NCBI RefSeq assembly: GCF_013523125.1
Contig: NZ_JAAMQJ010000020.1
Span: 1-64,000 of the forward strand
DNA: 64,000 nt
Direction of reading: 5' to 3'
From: Pseudomonas entomophila
GTDB lineage: Bacteria; Pseudomonadota; Gammaproteobacteria; Pseudomonadales; Pseudomonadaceae
Positions 61,336 through 64,000 of the stretch are shown here, piece after piece (positions within the stretch are counted from its first letter, which is position 1; each line of letters starts with the position of its first letter). The translations under genes and the position numbers were made by a program. The notes beneath the pieces are model-generated. The model worked only from the letters and a program-made list of their open reading frames with translations. It had not been told where the DNA came from and made no database searches.

Positions 61336-61635
61336 CTAGTGCTCTAGATCAGCGCCACGTACCCAGTCAAATGCCAGCGATGTGTGCTGGGGAGCAAAAC
61401 GTTGCAGGTGCTCAGCCACGACAGTCTCCATTTTATCCAGTAATGCCTCAGGCGCGTGTATCAGCACTTTTAACTGAGTACCCTCAGCCTGCAGCTCGCA
61501 AACAGCATCCCCTAAATCAATCCGGCTGCGCTCATTGTCGAAGACGACCGAAAACTTGTGACCCCAGTGCTTGCTCAAGCGAAGGATGTAGCGGCTGGGT
61601 TGATCGGTGGCGATAGTCGCTTGGGAAATGGGCAT
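61336..61635 (-). CDS. DUF2218 family protein
   Basis: A 99-residue protein starting MPISQATIATDQPSRYILRL with KHWGHKFSVVFDNERSRIDLG, the DUF2218 pattern; function unknown. The ATG at 61635 has aggag 6 bases upstream, and the longer frame upstream has no family likeness. Confidence 0.85.
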   Translation of the reverse strand: MPISQATIATDQPSRYILRLSKHWGHKFSVVFDNERSRIDLGDAVCELQAEGTQLKVLIHAPEALLDKMETVVAEHLQRFAPQHTSLAFDWVRGADLEH

Positions 61636-62096
61636 GAAAACTCCTGTAGGCAGTAGGCTATCGGCAGTAGGATGAGTTATTAAGAATTTTTCGCATTGTA
61701 GCCATCGACTGGTCGTTCGGAAATCTTTTATCTGATGTTCCCAAACACCAGAAGAAACTGAAATTCTCACGTCCAGCCGTTGATGCATCATGGGAGCTGA
61801 TCCTGGCTTGCCTAGACTGTTTGACCGGCCAAGTCGCATCGATTCCAGGTTGGTGCAGTCATGGCTAAAGCTTCCGAACCAGGAGATTGCAGTGGGTTAC
61901 AGCTGAAGCATTGGAACCTTCAGCCATACATGATTTAACATAATACACATTAACCGCACCTTCATATACAGCCTAGAAGGCCTTGGGTGAGCGGGTTCAC
62001 GCGATAGTTCTCGACGGATCCACGACCGACGTCTGCAGGTTTCAATGCATGGCATGAAGCCGCTTCAATCGATCGTGTCCGTCTCAGCGCTATCTT
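61636..62096. other. Gene-poor region
   Basis: About 460 bases of lower GC between two leftward genes. Only a short direct repeat (GTAGG twice near 61645-61672) and possible promoter patches (tttaacataatacacatt near 61935) are visible. No coding sequence is supported. Confidence 0.45.
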
Positions 62097-62408
62097 TCAT
62101 CTCACGAACGATGCAACGAACAGGACTGCGGCCATGATGGTCAATCCCGCAGCGTAGCTATGCTTGATGAAGGTGTCGTATGCCGGCCCCTTGAGTTTCC
62201 AAGGTCTGGCCCAGACGGCATAAATCAGTAGAAGGCCAATGGCAGCACCTTCGATCGACACAGCTGCAAGAAGCACGGTGCCAAACGCCATGCTCGCCGA
62301 CAGTGATTTTTCCTGGCTCAGGATCATGTAAAAAAGCACCGTCACACTAGGCACCAACCAGACACCTATGGATGCCGCAATCAACAGCCAACAGCATACG
62401 CTGGCCAA
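62097..62408 (-). CDS. Small hypothetical membrane protein
   Basis: A 103-residue protein with three hydrophobic segments (LLIAASIGVWLVPSVTVLFY, GTVLLAAVSIEGAAIGLLLI, SYAAGLTIMAAVLFVASFV). The only start in frame is a TTG at 62408 with a poor ribosome site; a stop lies a little upstream. It could be a real small membrane protein or the remnant of a longer one. No family recognised. Confidence 0.45.
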   Translation of the reverse strand: MASVCCWLLIAASIGVWLVPSVTVLFYMILSQEKSLSASMAFGTVLLAAVSIEGAAIGLLLIYAVWARPWKLKGPAYDTFIKHSYAAGLTIMAAVLFVASFVR

Positions 62409-62530
62409 TGTGTACGATCCGATGGGTGGTAGTGCTCATTGTCAAATCTCCAGGCACCTCATATTTGGCACATGTGGGCCTTTCAACGTCTTTGGAAAAA
62501 GTCCCAGGATGGGGTTATTCCTTTCACTCT

Positions 62531-62607
62531 CCTGTGGGGAACTTGCCTGCGATGGCATCTGGTCCATCACCGCCTGCATCGCGGGCAAGCCCGCTCCCAC
62601 ACAGGGA
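62531..62607. repeat. Inverted REP pair
   Basis: cctgtggggaacttgcctgc (62531) faces gcgggcaagcccgctcccac (62581) followed by acaggg, the standard REP core and its degenerate inverse. It is the last such element before the composition change. Confidence 0.65.
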
Positions 62608-63155
62608 GGTGAACCACTTTGCCAGATCAGCAATGGGGTCCACATCGTGTCAAACAAAGACATGGGAAGGCCCACCCTGAAAGGTTTCGCAGAAAAATGC
62701 AGCACACTACTGACGGGTCTTCGCATAGCTTCTGAGCTGTACGACAACCACCCTCCACGACCTAAATTTCAGTCATTTTCGCCCATCTTCGGCTTAACTC
62801 AACGAAATGTCCTGGGTTGGGGGCACAAAGCCTACTAAGTCCCGGCGAGCGACTGAGTGACGTGGCTTTGGGCCGATGAGGAGACTTAGTATAGCTACTA
62901 TGAGCACCAACTAAGTTAGTACACCCCTACAAGCCCGGTTCGGTTGTTGATTCTTGCTAAGCTCGGAGCTGACTGTCCTGCGCGGCGGTACCAGGCTTGC
63001 TTGTTGGCAAGGTCGGCAGGTGCCTATCCAACAGCGCGCTTGGAGGCGAGGCCTTCAAAAATCAGCCTGAATCTCTAGGGCCACCCAATTGGGAACGAAA
63101 AATATTTCCGCGTAGTCGCCGGGTCTCGTCAGTTACACGAGAACGAAGGCAACCA

Positions 63156-63200
63156 GTACAGTTTCGAAGCCAGCCCTCTATTTCCAACAGGTACAGTTTC
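63156..63200. repeat. Direct repeat GTACAGTTTC
   Basis: GTACAGTTTC at 63156-63165 and again at 63191-63200, 35 bases apart, followed by a near-palindromic TGAAATTTTG/CAATTTTTCA (63201-63220). Position just before the recombinase-like gene makes a recombination or regulatory site possible. Confidence 0.35.
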
Positions 63201-63393
63201 TGAAATTTTGCAATTTTTCAAAATAATTATCTATATATTGACAGATTAGCTTCCTAATAATTTGGTAGTTGTGCGACGCTTCGCAGGATTCTGGGTTGCA
63301 AGAGGGATCAGTTTGAGATAGCTTCTTTCGGAAATACTTACTGGTCGATTGGCCAATACATTACGCCTTGCTCACCTTACAATGGTTTTTGGT

Positions 63394-64000
63394 ATGACAG
63401 TGGTAAAAATAAAAGCCAAGATCGTAATAGATGAGACGGGAGTCGCTTATGAAATGCCTATACTATTAGGCGCAAATGGCGACGTGCGACTTTTGACTGA
63501 GTACTTGGTTGAAAATGCCGGCATGAGCGACGCGTGGAAGTTACGCGTCGTTAGGGCCGCCAAAGTTATGATTGAGTATATCGAGGCAAATCCATACAGG
63601 TGTAAAGACCCCGAATTAGTTTTTGCGGGTTTCAAATCGCATCTATATTCCGGAACGATAGGGGATGATGGGCTAGATCCTTCTGGTCTGGGATGGGTGC
63701 CGAGCAGTGCAGACGTAAACGCGAGGATCATAGACGCACTGAATGACTTCTTCGATTTCGCATCGAGGAAGCTGGGCAAGCAAACACCAAACCCTATGGT
63801 AAAAGCCTCCTCGCATGACGAAAAACTCAAATTTGCTGCCTGGCTTAAAAAGAATAATCAAAATTTTCTCGGCCATATCGGTAGGCAATTCCCATCCGTG
63901 ATGCTGCAGGAAGTCAGAGCAATGCGACCACAAGGTCGATTGGTCATGAGTAGCTCAGTTGTGCCAGAATTTCCGCGCAGCCTTTTTCAACAGATGTATC
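63394..64000 (+). CDS. Recombinase/integrase-like protein, N-terminal part (GmtY-like?), runs off the window
   Basis: The first 202 codons of a protein cut by the window end. Seen: MTVVKIKAKIVIDETGVAYE, then EMPILLGANGDV, an EYIEANPYR helix, and DGLDPSGLGWVPSS. This N-terminal layout resembles the gamma-mobile-trio recombinase GmtY as I remember it; the catalytic tyrosine-recombinase part would lie beyond the window. Codons are AT-rich, unlike neighbouring genes, as expected for acquired DNA. The start at 63394 or 63382 is uncertain. Family assignment is tentative. Confidence 0.5.
   Translation, partial: MTVVKIKAKIVIDETGVAYEMPILLGANGDVRLLTEYLVENAGMSDAWKLRVVRAAKVMIEYIEANPYRCKDPELVFAGFKSHLYSGTIGDDGLDPSGLGWVPSSADVNARIIDALNDFFDFASRKLGKQTPNPMVKASSHDEKLKFAAWLKKNNQNFLGHIGRQFPSVMLQEVRAMRPQGRLVMSSSVVPEFPRSLFQQMY

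Larger units (their letters stand above)
62409..63393. other. Non-coding, AT-rich boundary region
   Basis: Nearly 1 kb without a credible gene. It holds an inverted REP pair, then AT-rich sequence with a 10-bp direct repeat at 63156 and 63191 and a dyad near 63201-63220. It separates core-like genes from the recombinase-like gene and probably contains the island edge. Confidence 0.5.

Noticed and set aside
62368..62838. 156-codon plus-strand frame
   Set aside because: It crosses an inverted REP pair and shows no coding composition.
1..64000. tRNA or rRNA genes, intact insertion sequences
   Set aside because: No tRNA cloverleaf, rRNA segment or transposase was recognised by reading; a covariance-model search would be needed to be sure about tRNAs.

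Overview
The window looks like chromosome of a Pseudomonas of the P. putida/P. fluorescens lineage. The basis is the high-GC coding with strong Shine-Dalgarno sites, REP elements of the 'cgcgggcaagcccgctcccac' type between operons, and Pseudomonas-type genes: a 3-mercaptopropionate dioxygenase with its rhodanese partner, pcaIJ under a PcaR-like operator, and a PfeR/PfeS/PfeA-type siderophore locus. No rRNA, tRNA or CRISPR array is visible. Species identification is inference.

Layout. (1) 178-6157: flavin monooxygenase, RidA, DUF1028 and M20 deacylase genes, a LysR regulator and a periplasmic binding protein, which looks like the edge of a nitrogen-compound uptake and catabolism locus. (2) 6202-7906: DUF1543 protein and a Tat-exported SMP-30 lactonase. 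(3) 8604-10096: FtrA-type regulator divergent from a rhodanese, with a perfect 10-bp inverted repeat between them. (4) 10112-30178: a large organosulfur block. It holds a four-domain rhodanese overlapping 3-mercaptopropionate dioxygenase, three SsuA-like binding proteins without ATPase or permease, two FMNH2-dependent monooxygenases, a TonB receptor, a complete peptide-type ABC transporter, a class II aldolase, an SfnB-like flavoprotein and a LysR regulator. A 15-bp dyad (TTAG-N7-CTAA) recurs in the three AT-rich control regions of this block and probably marks one regulon. The transporter ATPase gene has no stop codon and runs in frame into the second monooxygenase.

(5) 30187-37687: ArsR regulator, NemA-type ene-reductase with a palindromic operator, isochorismatase-like hydrolase, a DJ-1/AraC regulator, an EamA exporter, a GabP-like permease and a third DJ-1/AraC regulator. 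(6) 37754-47992: a quaternary-amine ABC transporter divergent from a GntR regulator, then a FAD amine oxidase, an MFS transporter, a DapA-like lyase and an aldehyde dehydrogenase, which together read as an uptake and oxidation route for an amino or imino acid (perhaps a betaine). (7) 48192-51542: a MOSC/ferredoxin-reductase chimera, the remnant of a UbiD-like decarboxylase and pcaIJ. (8) 51796-58489: two-component system, FepA-family receptor and a DUF3649/PepSY/DUF3325 trio, a ferric-siderophore uptake and probable reduction module. (9) 58619-62408: a CHASE4-PAS-GGDEF-EAL protein and two small proteins.

(10) From about 62.4 kb coding stops, base composition becomes AT-rich, and the last 600 bases hold the N-terminal part of a protein resembling GmtY-type recombinases. 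The right edge is therefore probably the start of a mobile island whose cargo lies outside the window.
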